Below, in pieces: positions 26,308 through 34,808 of a DNA stretch of 64,000 bases. Position numbers and translations under genes: made by a program. The DNA is from Gordonibacter sp. 28C (GTDB taxonomy: Bacteria > Actinomycetota > Coriobacteriia > Coriobacteriales > Eggerthellaceae), in contig NZ_PPTR01000005.1 in assembly GCF_003339845.1 (NCBI RefSeq), forward strand, positions 62,001-126,000. The letters are read 5' to 3'. The notes under the pieces were generated by a model that saw nothing but the letters and a program-made list of their open reading frames with translations, was not told the DNA's origin and searched no databases. Positions within the stretch are counted from its first letter, which is position 1, and each line of letters starts with the position of its first letter.

Positions 26308-27363
26308 ATGTTGGACGAACTTGATAGGCGCACGTTCCTGATGGGGTCGGCGGGCCTCGGCTTGAGCGCGATGGCGGGCGGAGCACTCGCAGGGTGCGCC
26401 GCCGAAGATGAGCCGGTACCGGCCCCGGTTGCCCAGGAGTCGCAAGAGGCCACATCCGAGCTGGCAGAGGAAGCGCCGCAGCCGACGCAGCCCGCGGAGG
26501 GCGCGCCGCAGGTGTACTTCACGGCCGACATCAGCGCCGCTGGCCTCTTGCGCGCCTTCGAGGCGCTGGGCGTCGAGCCGCAGGGCAACGTGGCGGTGAA
26601 GCTCTCCACCGGCGAGCCGGGTGGACGCAACTTCCTGCAGCCCGACCTGATAGCCGACCTCGTGCATCGGGTGAACGGCACCATCGTGGAATGCAACACG
26701 GCCTACGGCGGGCGGCGCGGCACCACCGAGAGCCACCGGCAGGCCGCCGTCGAGCACGGCTTCACGGCCGTCGCCGAGGTGGACATCATGGACGCCGACG
26801 GCTCGATGAGCCTGCCGGTGGCGGGCGGCGCGCACCTCACCGAGGACCTGGTGGGCGCGCACCTGGCGGACTACGACCACGTGGTGTCGCTCGCGCACTT
26901 CAAGGGCCACGCCATGGGCGGCTTCGGCGGCGCGCTCAAGAACTGCTCCATAGGCATTGCCTCGCGCGAAGGGAAGCTGCTCATCCACAGCGCCGGCGCG
27001 TCCACCACGAGCTGGGGAAGCCCTGCCCAAGACGACTTCCTGGAATCGATGGCCGAGGCCGCCAAGGCGGTCGCCGACCACATGGCCGGCAGCATGAGCT
27101 ACGTGAACGTGATGAACCGCCTGTCGGTGGACTGCGACTGCGACTCAAGCCCCGTCGAGCCGGACATGGCCGACATCGGCGTCCTGGCCTCGACGGACCC
27201 GGTGGCGCTCGACCGCGCCTGCGTCGACCTCGTGTACGCCGCGCCCGACGGCGCGTCGCTCGTGCGTCGCATGGAGTCGCGCAACGGAGCGCACGTCCTC
27301 GAGCACGCCGAGGCCATCGGCCTGGGCAGCCAGAGCTACGAGCTGGTGGACTTGGACGCCTAA
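26308..27363 (+). CDS. Tat lipoprotein with DUF362 domain (2)
   Basis: 351 residues. LDELDRRTFLMGSAGLGLSAMAGG plus lipobox AGC, then an acidic linker. The DUF362 part shows VAVKLSTGEPGGRNFLQPDLI, DYDHVVSLAHFKGHAMGGFGGALKNCSIG and ASTDPVALDRACVDLVY; a DCDCDSSP motif near residue 285 may bind a metal or cluster. Two base pairs after the flavodoxin gene, so probably one operon under promoter B. Distinct from DUF362 (1) in length and in this cysteine motif. Its last codons overlap the convergent galT gene by 4 bp. Confidence 0.8.
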   Translation: MLDELDRRTFLMGSAGLGLSAMAGGALAGCAAEDEPVPAPVAQESQEATSELAEEAPQPTQPAEGAPQVYFTADISAAGLLRAFEALGVEPQGNVAVKLSTGEPGGRNFLQPDLIADLVHRVNGTIVECNTAYGGRRGTTESHRQAAVEHGFTAVAEVDIMDADGSMSLPVAGGAHLTEDLVGAHLADYDHVVSLAHFKGHAMGGFGGALKNCSIGIASREGKLLIHSAGASTTSWGSPAQDDFLESMAEAAKAVADHMAGSMSYVNVMNRLSVDCDCDSSPVEPDMADIGVLASTDPVALDRACVDLVYAAPDGASLVRRMESRNGAHVLEHAEAIGLGSQSYELVDLDA

Positions 27364-28736
27364 GTCGTACCTAGCTCGTCGATGAACGCGCTCCAGCCGG
27401 CGGCGCCCGTTGCGTCGCGCTTGAAAACCCCGGTGGATTCGAGCACGGCGGCGAATACTTCGGCGACCTCCTGTTTGACGATGGGGCAGAGCGACGGGGT
27501 CGCCGTTTCGTCGGCGAATTCCGCAGCGCGGCGGGCGTAGACGTCGGCGGCCCAAAGGGCGTGGGGCGCGGTGGCCTCGCAGGCCGTCAGACGCGTTTCG
27601 ACCTTCTGCGGCGTGCGCCCCTCGCGTGCGGCGCGGGCGAGCTCCTGCTGCACGGCCGGCAGCTCGCGGGCGAGGCGGGGCGGGAGGATGGCCAGCCCCA
27701 TGATCTCGATGAGGCCGATGTTCTCCTTCTTGATGTGGTGCAGCTCCTCGCCGGGATGGAAGATGCCCCAGGGATGCGCGGCGTCCGTGCGGTTGTTGCG
27801 CAGCACGAGGTCCATCACGTAGCAGCCGCCCTCGCGGTGCACGATGGGGTTGAGCGTGTTGTGGCGCACGAGCGCGCCGTCGGCGCCCCGGCTGAACGCG
27901 CGCACGCCGCACGCCTCGTTCGAGAAGTCCCGCCACGCGTCCAGCACCCGCGCCGCGCCGCGCGCGAGGGCGGCGCGGTCGCGGGAGGCCAGGCGCAGCA
28001 CCGACGCCGGCCAGCGCACGACGCCGCCGCGCACCTCAGGACATCCCGGAATCGCAACGGTGCGTTCGACGGGCGCGCGCATCAGGGGAAACGTGTGACG
28101 CCCTCCCTGGAAGTGGTCGTGCGAGAGGATCGAGCCGCCCACGATGGGCAAGTCCGCGTTCGAACCGACGAAGTAGAACGGGAACAGGTCGACGAAGTCG
28201 AGCAGCCGCTCGAAGCAGGAGGAGTCGATCTTCATGGGCCGATGCTCTTCGGAAAGCGCGATGCAGTGCTCGGGGAAGTACGCGTACGGCGAGAACTGCA
28301 GCCCCCACCGCTCGCCGCCCAGCTCGACGGCGGCGATGCGCAGGCCGGGCTTGGCGGGGTGCCCGGGCGCGCCGGGGAACTCCTCGTTCTCCCAGCAGAG
28401 GTCGCACTGCGGAACGCGCGAAGGGCCGCAGGCCGGGGGCTGCCCCGCGTGCGCGTCGGCGTTCGCTCGCGCCTTGGCGCCCGCAGCGGGGGAGGACGCC
28501 GCAGCGGCGATGGCGCGCGGGTCCTTCTCGGGTTTCGAGAGGTTGACGGTGCACTCGAGCTCGCCGTAGGCGCTCTCGCCCGTCCAGCAGATGTTGCGGG
28601 CGACGGCTTCCGTCTTGAGGTAGCCGCTGGCCGTGCCCAGATCGTGCAGGTAGGCGACGGCCGTTTCGGCGTCGCGCGAGAGCAGGCGGTCGAAGGTGCC
28701 GCGCACCTCGTCGGGCGGAGGAAGCGTCGCGCTCAT
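27360..28736 (-). CDS. galT: Galactose-1-phosphate uridylyltransferase
   Basis: 458 residues of the Gram-positive GalT type 2 family, which exchanges UMP between UDP-glucose and galactose 1-phosphate in the Leloir pathway. Seen: QCDLCWENEEFPGAPGHPAKPGLR, SPYAYFPEHCIALSEEHRPM, GSILSHDHFQGG (catalytic histidine region) and VMDLVLRNNRTD. ATG 28736 overlaps the galK stop (ATGA). Last gene of the operon transporter-GH2-galK-galT. Confidence 0.92.
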   Translation of the reverse strand: MSATLPPPDEVRGTFDRLLSRDAETAVAYLHDLGTASGYLKTEAVARNICWTGESAYGELECTVNLSKPEKDPRAIAAAASSPAAGAKARANADAHAGQPPACGPSRVPQCDLCWENEEFPGAPGHPAKPGLRIAAVELGGERWGLQFSPYAYFPEHCIALSEEHRPMKIDSSCFERLLDFVDLFPFYFVGSNADLPIVGGSILSHDHFQGGRHTFPLMRAPVERTVAIPGCPEVRGGVVRWPASVLRLASRDRAALARGAARVLDAWRDFSNEACGVRAFSRGADGALVRHNTLNPIVHREGGCYVMDLVLRNNRTDAAHPWGIFHPGEELHHIKKENIGLIEIMGLAILPPRLARELPAVQQELARAAREGRTPQKVETRLTACEATAPHALWAADVYARRAAEFADETATPSLCPIVKQEVAEVFAAVLESTGVFKRDATGAAGWSAFIDELGTT

Positions 28737-29968
28737 CGGGCGATCCGCTCGGCGTGCGCGCCGCGGCCGCCCGCTTTCACGCGCAGGCAGGCATCGTAGC
28801 CCAGCAGCCCGTTCATCGATTCGCAGAACGCGTCGACGTCCCCGACCGGCACGAAGGCCAGCACGCTGCCGCCGAACCCGCCGCCGTGGATGCGGTACGC
28901 ACCGCGCCCGTCCAGCAGGTGCGCGCACAGCGCGAGGACCGTCATGGCGGGCTGTCGCGCGCCCGAGCCGTCGCCGCGCGCCGACACGTTCTGCAGGAAC
29001 TGCGCCGACGACGCGCCCGATTGCCGCACTCCATCGAGGAAGCCCTCGATATCGCCGCTCTCGAGCGCCCGCCTCTGAGTGGCCGCGCGCCGCGTCTCCT
29101 CGAAGTAGTGGAGCGCGCGCAGCGCCGCGCGGTCGCCCAGGCGCTCGCGCACGTCGGCCAGCCGTGCGAGGAACGCGGGATAGGGGACGTCTTCCAATCG
29201 GCCGCGCCCGAAGCGTCGCGCGACGGCGCGCATGTCGGCGGGAACGGCCGCGTATTCGTCCGCGTAGGCGGCGTGGTCGCACCGGCTGTCCACCAGGCAG
29301 AGCGCGTAGCCGCATGCGTCCCAGTCGAAGGCTATGGGCTCGATGCGCGGCATGGCATCGGAGAAGTCGAACGCCGCGACGCCGCCGTGTGCGCTCGCCA
29401 GCTGGTCCTGCACGCCGCAGGGCTTCCCGAAGTAGGTCCGCTCCGCCCAAGCTCCCTCCAACGCCAGCGCCACGGGGTCGGGCGGCGCGGAGCCGGCCGG
29501 GTCGCACAGCGCGCGCAGCAGCACGCCGAACAGCACCTCGAACGCTGCCGACGACGAAAGGCCGCCGCCTGCGGGGATGTCGGAGCACGTGGCCGCGTCG
29601 AACCCGGCGAGCGTTCCGCCCGCGCGCGCGTAGGCCGCCGCCATGCCGCGCACGAGCGCGAGCGACGTGCCGCGCTCGCCGCCGCGCGCATCCAGATCGT
29701 CGCAGCGCAAGGCGACGTCGCCGAAGCCCTCCATGCTCACGCGTATCTCGTCGGTGCCGTTCGGCGCCGCGAGCGCGCGGACGCGGCGGTCTATGGCGGC
29801 CGAGATCGTGCGTCCTCCCTGGTGGTCGGTGTGGTTGCCCGCCAGTTCCACGCGTCCGGGGGCGGACGCGAACACGAGGGGATCGGCGCTTCCGCCTCCG
29901 AAGCGCTCGGCGAACCGCTCGCGCAGGAGGGCGGGAACCCGGTCTCCTGCTTCCTGAGCGCCCATCAT
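28733..29968 (-). CDS. galK: Galactokinase
   Basis: 411 residues, GHMP kinase fold. The galactokinase signature GRVELAGNHTDHQGG (about 38-52) and the ATP loop IPAGGGLSSSAAFEV (about 129-143) are present, as is the C-terminal GGGFGGSVLAF. Phosphorylates galactose at C1. The ATG overlaps the stop of the upstream glycosidase gene by 4 bp. No galE epimerase is seen in the window. Confidence 0.93.
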   Translation of the reverse strand: MMGAQEAGDRVPALLRERFAERFGGGSADPLVFASAPGRVELAGNHTDHQGGRTISAAIDRRVRALAAPNGTDEIRVSMEGFGDVALRCDDLDARGGERGTSLALVRGMAAAYARAGGTLAGFDAATCSDIPAGGGLSSSAAFEVLFGVLLRALCDPAGSAPPDPVALALEGAWAERTYFGKPCGVQDQLASAHGGVAAFDFSDAMPRIEPIAFDWDACGYALCLVDSRCDHAAYADEYAAVPADMRAVARRFGRGRLEDVPYPAFLARLADVRERLGDRAALRALHYFEETRRAATQRRALESGDIEGFLDGVRQSGASSAQFLQNVSARGDGSGARQPAMTVLALCAHLLDGRGAYRIHGGGFGGSVLAFVPVGDVDAFCESMNGLLGYDACLRVKAGGRGAHAERIAR

Positions 29969-31821
29969 CGCGCATCCTCCTCCTTCGCCAGCTTGTTCAC
30001 GCGCCTATCGTAGGTCAGCAGCCCGTTCGTCTCCTCCTCGACGTCGGACAGCTGCGTGTACACGTAGCCCGCGAGCCCCTTTGCTTCGAGCGCGTCTGCC
30101 TGGGCGAGCGTCTCCCGTGCGGCTTTCCGAAACGACGCGAGGTCGGGGCAGGCGGCGTAACCGTACGACGTGGCCAGCGAGCTGTGGTCGGCAAGGTGGC
30201 ACGACAGCCCCCCGAACTCCGAGATGACGAACGCGCGCGGGGGCTGCGCCGCGTCCTGGTACACCTCGAGCGGCCGGAAGTAGTTGTGCACGCTCAGGAA
30301 GTCCCCGCAGTGCTGGTCGTACCATCCGCTGACCGCGTCGACGGGCCGCGAGGGATCGATCCCCCGCACCAGCTCCACGGCGGCGCGCGCGTCGAACTGC
30401 CCCCAGGCCTCGTTGAACAGCACCCAGGTCATGATGCAGGGATGGTTCGCCAGGCGGCGCACCGTGCCCGCGCACGCGTCGGTCCACTCGGCGCGGAACG
30501 CCGCGCTGTCAGAGGCGAGCCCGGGGAAGTGGCGCGGGTCGTCGTCGGCGTAGCGCCCCCACGAGCCGCGGAAGAACGTCGGCTTGTAGCTGGAGTGCCA
30601 CGGGCTCGGGGTCGCGCCGCCGCTTGCCATGTCCTGCCACACGAGCATGCCCAGCCGGTCGCAATGGTAGTACCAGCGGTCGCATTCGACCTTGATGTGC
30701 TTGCGCAGCAGGTTGAACCCGAGGTCTTTCATCGTCTGGACGTCGAAGACCAGCGCCTCGTCCGACGGCGCGGTCATGAGGCCGTCGGGCCAGTAGCCCT
30801 GGTCCAGCACGCCGCGCAGGAACACGGGCTCGCGGTTGAGGAACAGCCGCGGCACGCCGCGCCCGTCCGCTTCCACGCTCACCGTGCGAAACGCGCAGTA
30901 GCTATCCACGCGGTCGCTGCCGTACGCTAGCTCCAGGTCGTAGAGGTGCGGGTCGTCGGGGCTCCACAGGTGCGGTCGCGCCACGTCGAGCGCAAGCTCG
31001 CATGTCCCGTCGGTCGAGGGCGCTGCGGACGCGCATGCCACCTCCGCGCCGCCGTCGAGCACCCACACGGCCAGCTCGCCACCGTGCGTCGCCGCGCCGC
31101 GCACCTCTGCCTTGATCGCGAGCCGTCCTTCGGCGCTCGCGTCGATGTCTACGCGCTCGATGCGCGCGTCCGGCACTGCCTCCAGCCACACGCTCTGCCA
31201 GATGCCGCTCTGCGCGGTGTACCAGATGCCCCCGCGCTCGATCCGCTGCTTGCCGCGCGGCTGCATGCCCGCGTCGCTCGGGTCCCAGACGCACACGGCC
31301 AGCTCGTTCTCGCCGGGGGCCATCGCATCGGTGACGTCGAGCGCGAACGGCAGGTAGCCTCCTACGTGCTCGCCCGCGCGCACGCCGTTCACGTAGCACG
31401 CGCACGCGTGGTCCACCGCTTCGAAGTGCAGGATGCAGCGCCGCCCGCCCTCTGCGTCCGTGTCGGACGGTGCGGCGAACGTGCGGCGGTACCACAGAAG
31501 CTCATCCGGCTGAAGCTGCCGACCGACGCCCGACAGCGGCGCCTCCGGCGAGAAAGGAACCAGGATGCGCCCGTCCCATGCGTCCGGCGGTGCGGCGTCG
31601 CGCCAGGCCTGTTCCGCGGCGTCGCCGGCGCCGACGATGGCGTAGTCCCACCATCCGTCGAGCGTCTCGAACGTAGCGCGGGCGAACTGCGGGTGCGGAT
31701 GCAGCCCCTCCCGCCCGCCGCCCGCGGCCGCCTGCTCGCTCCACGGCGTGGTCAGCGGCCGCAGCTCCGCGTGCTCCGGCTTGCGCGGCGCGCTCGCGAT
31801 GACGCGCTTGATGTCCAGCAT
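29965..31821 (-). CDS. Glycoside hydrolase family 2 (probable beta-galactosidase)
   Basis: 618 residues, no signal peptide, so it acts on imported sugar. The sugar-binding jelly-roll and Ig-like domains of GH2 precede a TIM barrel with the acid/base motif FNEAWGQ and the nucleophile VISEFGG. Family GH2 includes beta-galactosidases, glucuronidases and mannosidases; the co-operonic galK and galT make galactosidase the best choice. It is short for LacZ (about 1000 residues) and closer to compact GH2 enzymes. ATG 31821 follows GAGGGAGGAGAAG. Confidence 0.82.
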   Translation of the reverse strand: MLDIKRVIASAPRKPEHAELRPLTTPWSEQAAAGGGREGLHPHPQFARATFETLDGWWDYAIVGAGDAAEQAWRDAAPPDAWDGRILVPFSPEAPLSGVGRQLQPDELLWYRRTFAAPSDTDAEGGRRCILHFEAVDHACACYVNGVRAGEHVGGYLPFALDVTDAMAPGENELAVCVWDPSDAGMQPRGKQRIERGGIWYTAQSGIWQSVWLEAVPDARIERVDIDASAEGRLAIKAEVRGAATHGGELAVWVLDGGAEVACASAAPSTDGTCELALDVARPHLWSPDDPHLYDLELAYGSDRVDSYCAFRTVSVEADGRGVPRLFLNREPVFLRGVLDQGYWPDGLMTAPSDEALVFDVQTMKDLGFNLLRKHIKVECDRWYYHCDRLGMLVWQDMASGGATPSPWHSSYKPTFFRGSWGRYADDDPRHFPGLASDSAAFRAEWTDACAGTVRRLANHPCIMTWVLFNEAWGQFDARAAVELVRGIDPSRPVDAVSGWYDQHCGDFLSVHNYFRPLEVYQDAAQPPRAFVISEFGGLSCHLADHSSLATSYGYAACPDLASFRKAARETLAQADALEAKGLAGYVYTQLSDVEEETNGLLTYDRRVNKLAKEEDAR

Positions 31822-31850
31822 GGCCGCTTCTCCTCCCTCGCGCTGTCTTC

Positions 31851-31881
31851 GTCCTAATGGGGGACAGTCCCCAATTAGGAC
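31851..31881. terminator. GTCCTAAT...ATTAGGAC hairpin at end of MFS gene
   Basis: GTCCTAAT, GGGG, loop, CCCC, ATTAGGAC palindrome that contains the stop codon of the minus-strand transporter (TTA at 31875-31877) and lies between it and the GH2 gene. Could attenuate or process the operon mRNA. Related to 23347-23379. Confidence 0.6.
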
Positions 31882-33218
31882 GTTTCCCGATGCTCGCGCC
31901 GCCTTTGCGCGCGGACGAACGGCAGCACGGCGAACGTCAGCAGCGCCACGACGGCGCCCCCGAGGAATATGAGCGACGAGGGCGTGAACCCGTCGCCCAC
32001 CACGCCGAACCCGATGACGTCCGACGTCGCGCTCAAGGCCGACCCGATCCACGGCCCCACGAGCATGGGGACGAGCACCGCCATGAAGATGCGCACGCCT
32101 TGGAACATCCCCACGTGGCCGGCGGGCGTGTTGTTGCGCACCTCGGCGCCGAAGCACGCCACCGCGCCCAGGTAGCCGCACAGCATGAGCACCGACCCCG
32201 CGAACACGCCCGCGGCGCTCGTCAGCAGCGTGAGCGCGAGGCACCCCGCCACGAACAGCGCCAACGGCACGATCACCGAGCGCAAAAAGCCGTGCCGGTC
32301 GACCCGCTTGCCGTACAGGATGGTGAACACGGCGGCGATGACGATGCCCGGCGCCATCACGAACACGTAGTTCTCGCCTAGGATGTAGGGGAGCCGCAGG
32401 TACAGCACGTAGTAGGGCATGAACACCTGCAGCGCGGTGGCGAACACGAGGTAGGCCAGCAGCACGAGGTACAGCATCCTGTTCTCGGTCACCGCGCGCG
32501 GCCGGAAGCCGTACAGCACGCTGGCCAGGTAGCCGCCCTCCTCGCGCCGCTCGGGAGCGGAGTCCTGCATGAGCAGCAGCACCGCGATGCCGAGCACCAC
32601 CACGGCGCTTCCTATGATGATGAAGAACAGCGGGTAGTCGTAGGTCACCGTGCCGTCGGGCCGCACGATCATGAGGAACATCGCGCCGCCGAACACCGCC
32701 AGCATCGCCAGCAGCGGCATGGCCGAGTTCACGCCCTCCACCTTGCCGCGGTTCTTCTCGGTGGTGATGTCGGTGACCCACGCGTTGAAGCACGAGTCGT
32801 TCGCCAGGCTGCCGAAGAACGTCATGACGCAGTCGAACACGATGGTCAGCGTCACGCCGAACGCCATCGCCGCCGCCGTCGAGCCGGCCAGCGCGAACGA
32901 GATGGTCTGCAAGTAGGCGAACACGATGATGGACAGGCCCCAGAGGATCGTGCCTGCGCCGATGAACGCCTTGCGCTTCCCCGCGCGGTCCGACCATGCG
33001 CCCACGAACAGCGTGGTGGCCGTCGCGGTCAGCGCCGAGGCCGACACCATGAGCGCCACGTCGGACAGCGACGCGCCGAACACATCTTGGATGAACAGGT
33101 TGAAGAAGTTGTTCTCGAGAGCCCAGGCCACCTGCCCGAAGAACGACAGCAGGATGATGAGCGTCCACGACTTCTTCGTCAGGTCGGGGCGGGGCAGGGC
33201 GGTCTTGTCGGCAAGCAT
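31875..33218 (-). CDS. MFS sugar transporter (SLC45-like)
   Basis: About 447 residues, 12 predicted membrane segments. The N-terminus SFFGQVAWALENNFFNLFIQDVFG resembles the SLC45/sucrose-transporter group of the major facilitator superfamily, and VGAWSDRAGKRKAFIG is the loop 2-3 motif. First gene of the minus-strand galactoside operon, so it is predicted to import a beta-galactoside such as lactose or a related glycoside by proton symport. Start ATG 33218 preferred; an in-frame TTG at 33248 adds ten residues. Confidence 0.82.
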   Translation of the reverse strand: MLADKTALPRPDLTKKSWTLIILLSFFGQVAWALENNFFNLFIQDVFGASLSDVALMVSASALTATATTLFVGAWSDRAGKRKAFIGAGTILWGLSIIVFAYLQTISFALAGSTAAAMAFGVTLTIVFDCVMTFFGSLANDSCFNAWVTDITTEKNRGKVEGVNSAMPLLAMLAVFGGAMFLMIVRPDGTVTYDYPLFFIIIGSAVVVLGIAVLLLMQDSAPERREEGGYLASVLYGFRPRAVTENRMLYLVLLAYLVFATALQVFMPYYVLYLRLPYILGENYVFVMAPGIVIAAVFTILYGKRVDRHGFLRSVIVPLALFVAGCLALTLLTSAAGVFAGSVLMLCGYLGAVACFGAEVRNNTPAGHVGMFQGVRIFMAVLVPMLVGPWIGSALSATSDVIGFGVVGDGFTPSSLIFLGGAVVALLTFAVLPFVRAQRRREHRETS

Positions 33219-33336
33219 GGTCACGTCGATTCTCTCGAGGAAAAACAACCTGATGCCATCCTACAAGATAACGCCCCGCCCTGCACGCGACAGGGGCTAT
33301 GAGGTGCGCGGTTGCTTCCGAGTCGGTCGACCAGTC

Positions 33337-33382
33337 TGTCATCCTGAGCGCTGGCGGCGGAGCTGCGGAAGCCGAAGGATCT
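33337..33382. repeat. TGTCATCCTGAGCG-family repeat, single copy
   Basis: TGTCATCCTGAGCG...GCCGAAGGATCT, in the gap between the MFS transporter promoter region and the LysR gene. Same family as 7762-7881 and 15328-15357. Confidence 0.7.
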
Positions 33383-33474
33383 CGTGCGGTGCCAACCATG
33401 GCGATTCCGGCCTCGCCCGTGTGGCGCTGGGCGCCGGTGACCTCTAGCGCAGGGATGCGCCGACGATGCTTCCA

Positions 33475-34359
33475 TTACCTTGCCGGAGCGTAGCGGCTCG
33501 TCATCTCGTCCAGAAGAAGTCGCGCAATCGGCGTGAACTGCTGGTACTGCTTCCAAACGATGTTCATGCCCGTGCGGAGGGCGGGCTCGAGCGGTCGGAA
33601 GCACAGGTCGCTGTCCGCACCGGTGTTCGCCAGCTTGTCGAAGCTGAGGGCGTAGCCCAGCCCTTCGCGCACCATGACCGTCGCGTTGTACACGAGGTTG
33701 ATGGTCGCCGCGATGTTGACCTGGTCGAGCTTCTCGCCGAACCACGCGGGAAGGTCTTCCGTCAAGGCCTGCCGCGAGCAGATGAGCGGCAGGTCCAGCA
33801 GGTCGTCGACGCGGATCGCCTCTTTGGCCGCAAGCGGGTCGTCCTTGCGCATGACGACGCCCCAGACGTCGGGGTCGGGCACCGCCAGATGGTTGTAACG
33901 GGACAGGTTGACGTCCTGCGCGACGATGGCGAAATCGAGCAGCCCCCGGTCGAGGCGGGACGCCACTTCCTCGGTGTCGCCGCTGTACAGGTGGTAGCGG
34001 ACGTTCGGGCAGCGCTCGTTCAGCGCCTTGAAGCAGCGGGCGAGGTGCTTGATGGAATCGGACTCGGCGCACCCGATGCGGATGTCGCCTCCGGCGATGT
34101 CGTCGAGTGCGCGAAACTCCTCGGCGGTCTTGTCCGCCATGTCGAGGATGTCCTCGGCGCGCTTGCGCAACAGCATGCCCTCGTCGGTGAGGTTGATGCC
34201 GTAGTTGCTGCGCACGAACAGCTTGCGTCCCAGCTCGTCCTCTAATTCCTTCAGCTGCTTCGACAGCGTGGGCTGCGACACGTGCAGCGACACGGCCGCC
34301 CGCGTCATGCTCTTCTCGCGCGCGACTTCCAAAAAGTAGCGCAGCACCCGCAGTTCCAT
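33475..34359 (-). CDS. LysR-family regulator (divergent from reductase operon)
   Basis: 294 residues. MELRVLRYFLEVAREKSMTRAAVSLHVSQPTLSKQL is the LysR winged HTH, similar in sequence to the regulator at 17133-18014, followed by a substrate-binding-like domain. The A+T-rich gap 34360-34490 separates it from the divergent small protein-aldo/keto reductase-alcohol dehydrogenase operon, which it likely controls. A TTGATTTCAAAGTTATTCC stretch there could hold the operator. Confidence 0.9.
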   Translation of the reverse strand: MELRVLRYFLEVAREKSMTRAAVSLHVSQPTLSKQLKELEDELGRKLFVRSNYGINLTDEGMLLRKRAEDILDMADKTAEEFRALDDIAGGDIRIGCAESDSIKHLARCFKALNERCPNVRYHLYSGDTEEVASRLDRGLLDFAIVAQDVNLSRYNHLAVPDPDVWGVVMRKDDPLAAKEAIRVDDLLDLPLICSRQALTEDLPAWFGEKLDQVNIAATINLVYNATVMVREGLGYALSFDKLANTGADSDLCFRPLEPALRTGMNIVWKQYQQFTPIARLLLDEMTSRYAPAR

Positions 34360-34490
34360 GGCTGCTCCTCGCTCTTGATTTCAAAGTTATTCCATTTTGT
34401 AATAATCAGAGATAGAAAACAAGTATTTGCTATTACTGGAGAGGGAAAACATACTGTTGAATGCAAGGCCGACGTGACGGAGGTGGTGGA

Positions 34491-34724
34491 ATGGTCGAGG
34501 CATCGGACGTTGAGAGCATCCTGCGCCAGAACCTGATGGATGCCGGATGCGCCCCCGAGCTTGTTTCGCAGTGCATGTCCCAAGTGCGCGCGTGCAACGT
34601 GTCCAGTGCGCATCGCCTGTTGGAAGGGCACCGTAGCGCCCTGCTCGACGAGTTGCACCAAGCGCAGCGCAAGATCGACTGTCTGGACTACCTGCTGCAT
34701 GAGCTGAACAAGAAAGAGGAATAG
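34491..34724 (+). CDS. Small helical conserved protein
   Basis: 77 residues: two or three helices ending in an amphipathic stretch (LLDELHQAQRKIDCLDYLLHELNKKEE) likely to form a coiled coil. Small proteins of this look occur beside reductases in other anaerobes; their role is unknown. ATG 34491 is preferred because GACGGAGGTGG ends close to it; an ATG at 34461 is possible. First gene of an operon with the two reductases that follow. Confidence 0.7.
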   Translation: MVEASDVESILRQNLMDAGCAPELVSQCMSQVRACNVSSAHRLLEGHRSALLDELHQAQRKIDCLDYLLHELNKKEE

Positions 34725-34808
34725 CCCATGAACGACCGGCGGCGCATCGACCGTCTCGAGTGCCCGGCTCGTCGCATGAAGAGGCGCGCCGCGCGAAAGG
34801 AGGCACGA

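Noticed and set aside
33248-33475. Small gene in the gap before the LysR regulator
   Set aside because: The only open frames cross the dispersed repeat and have no RBS or conserved content.
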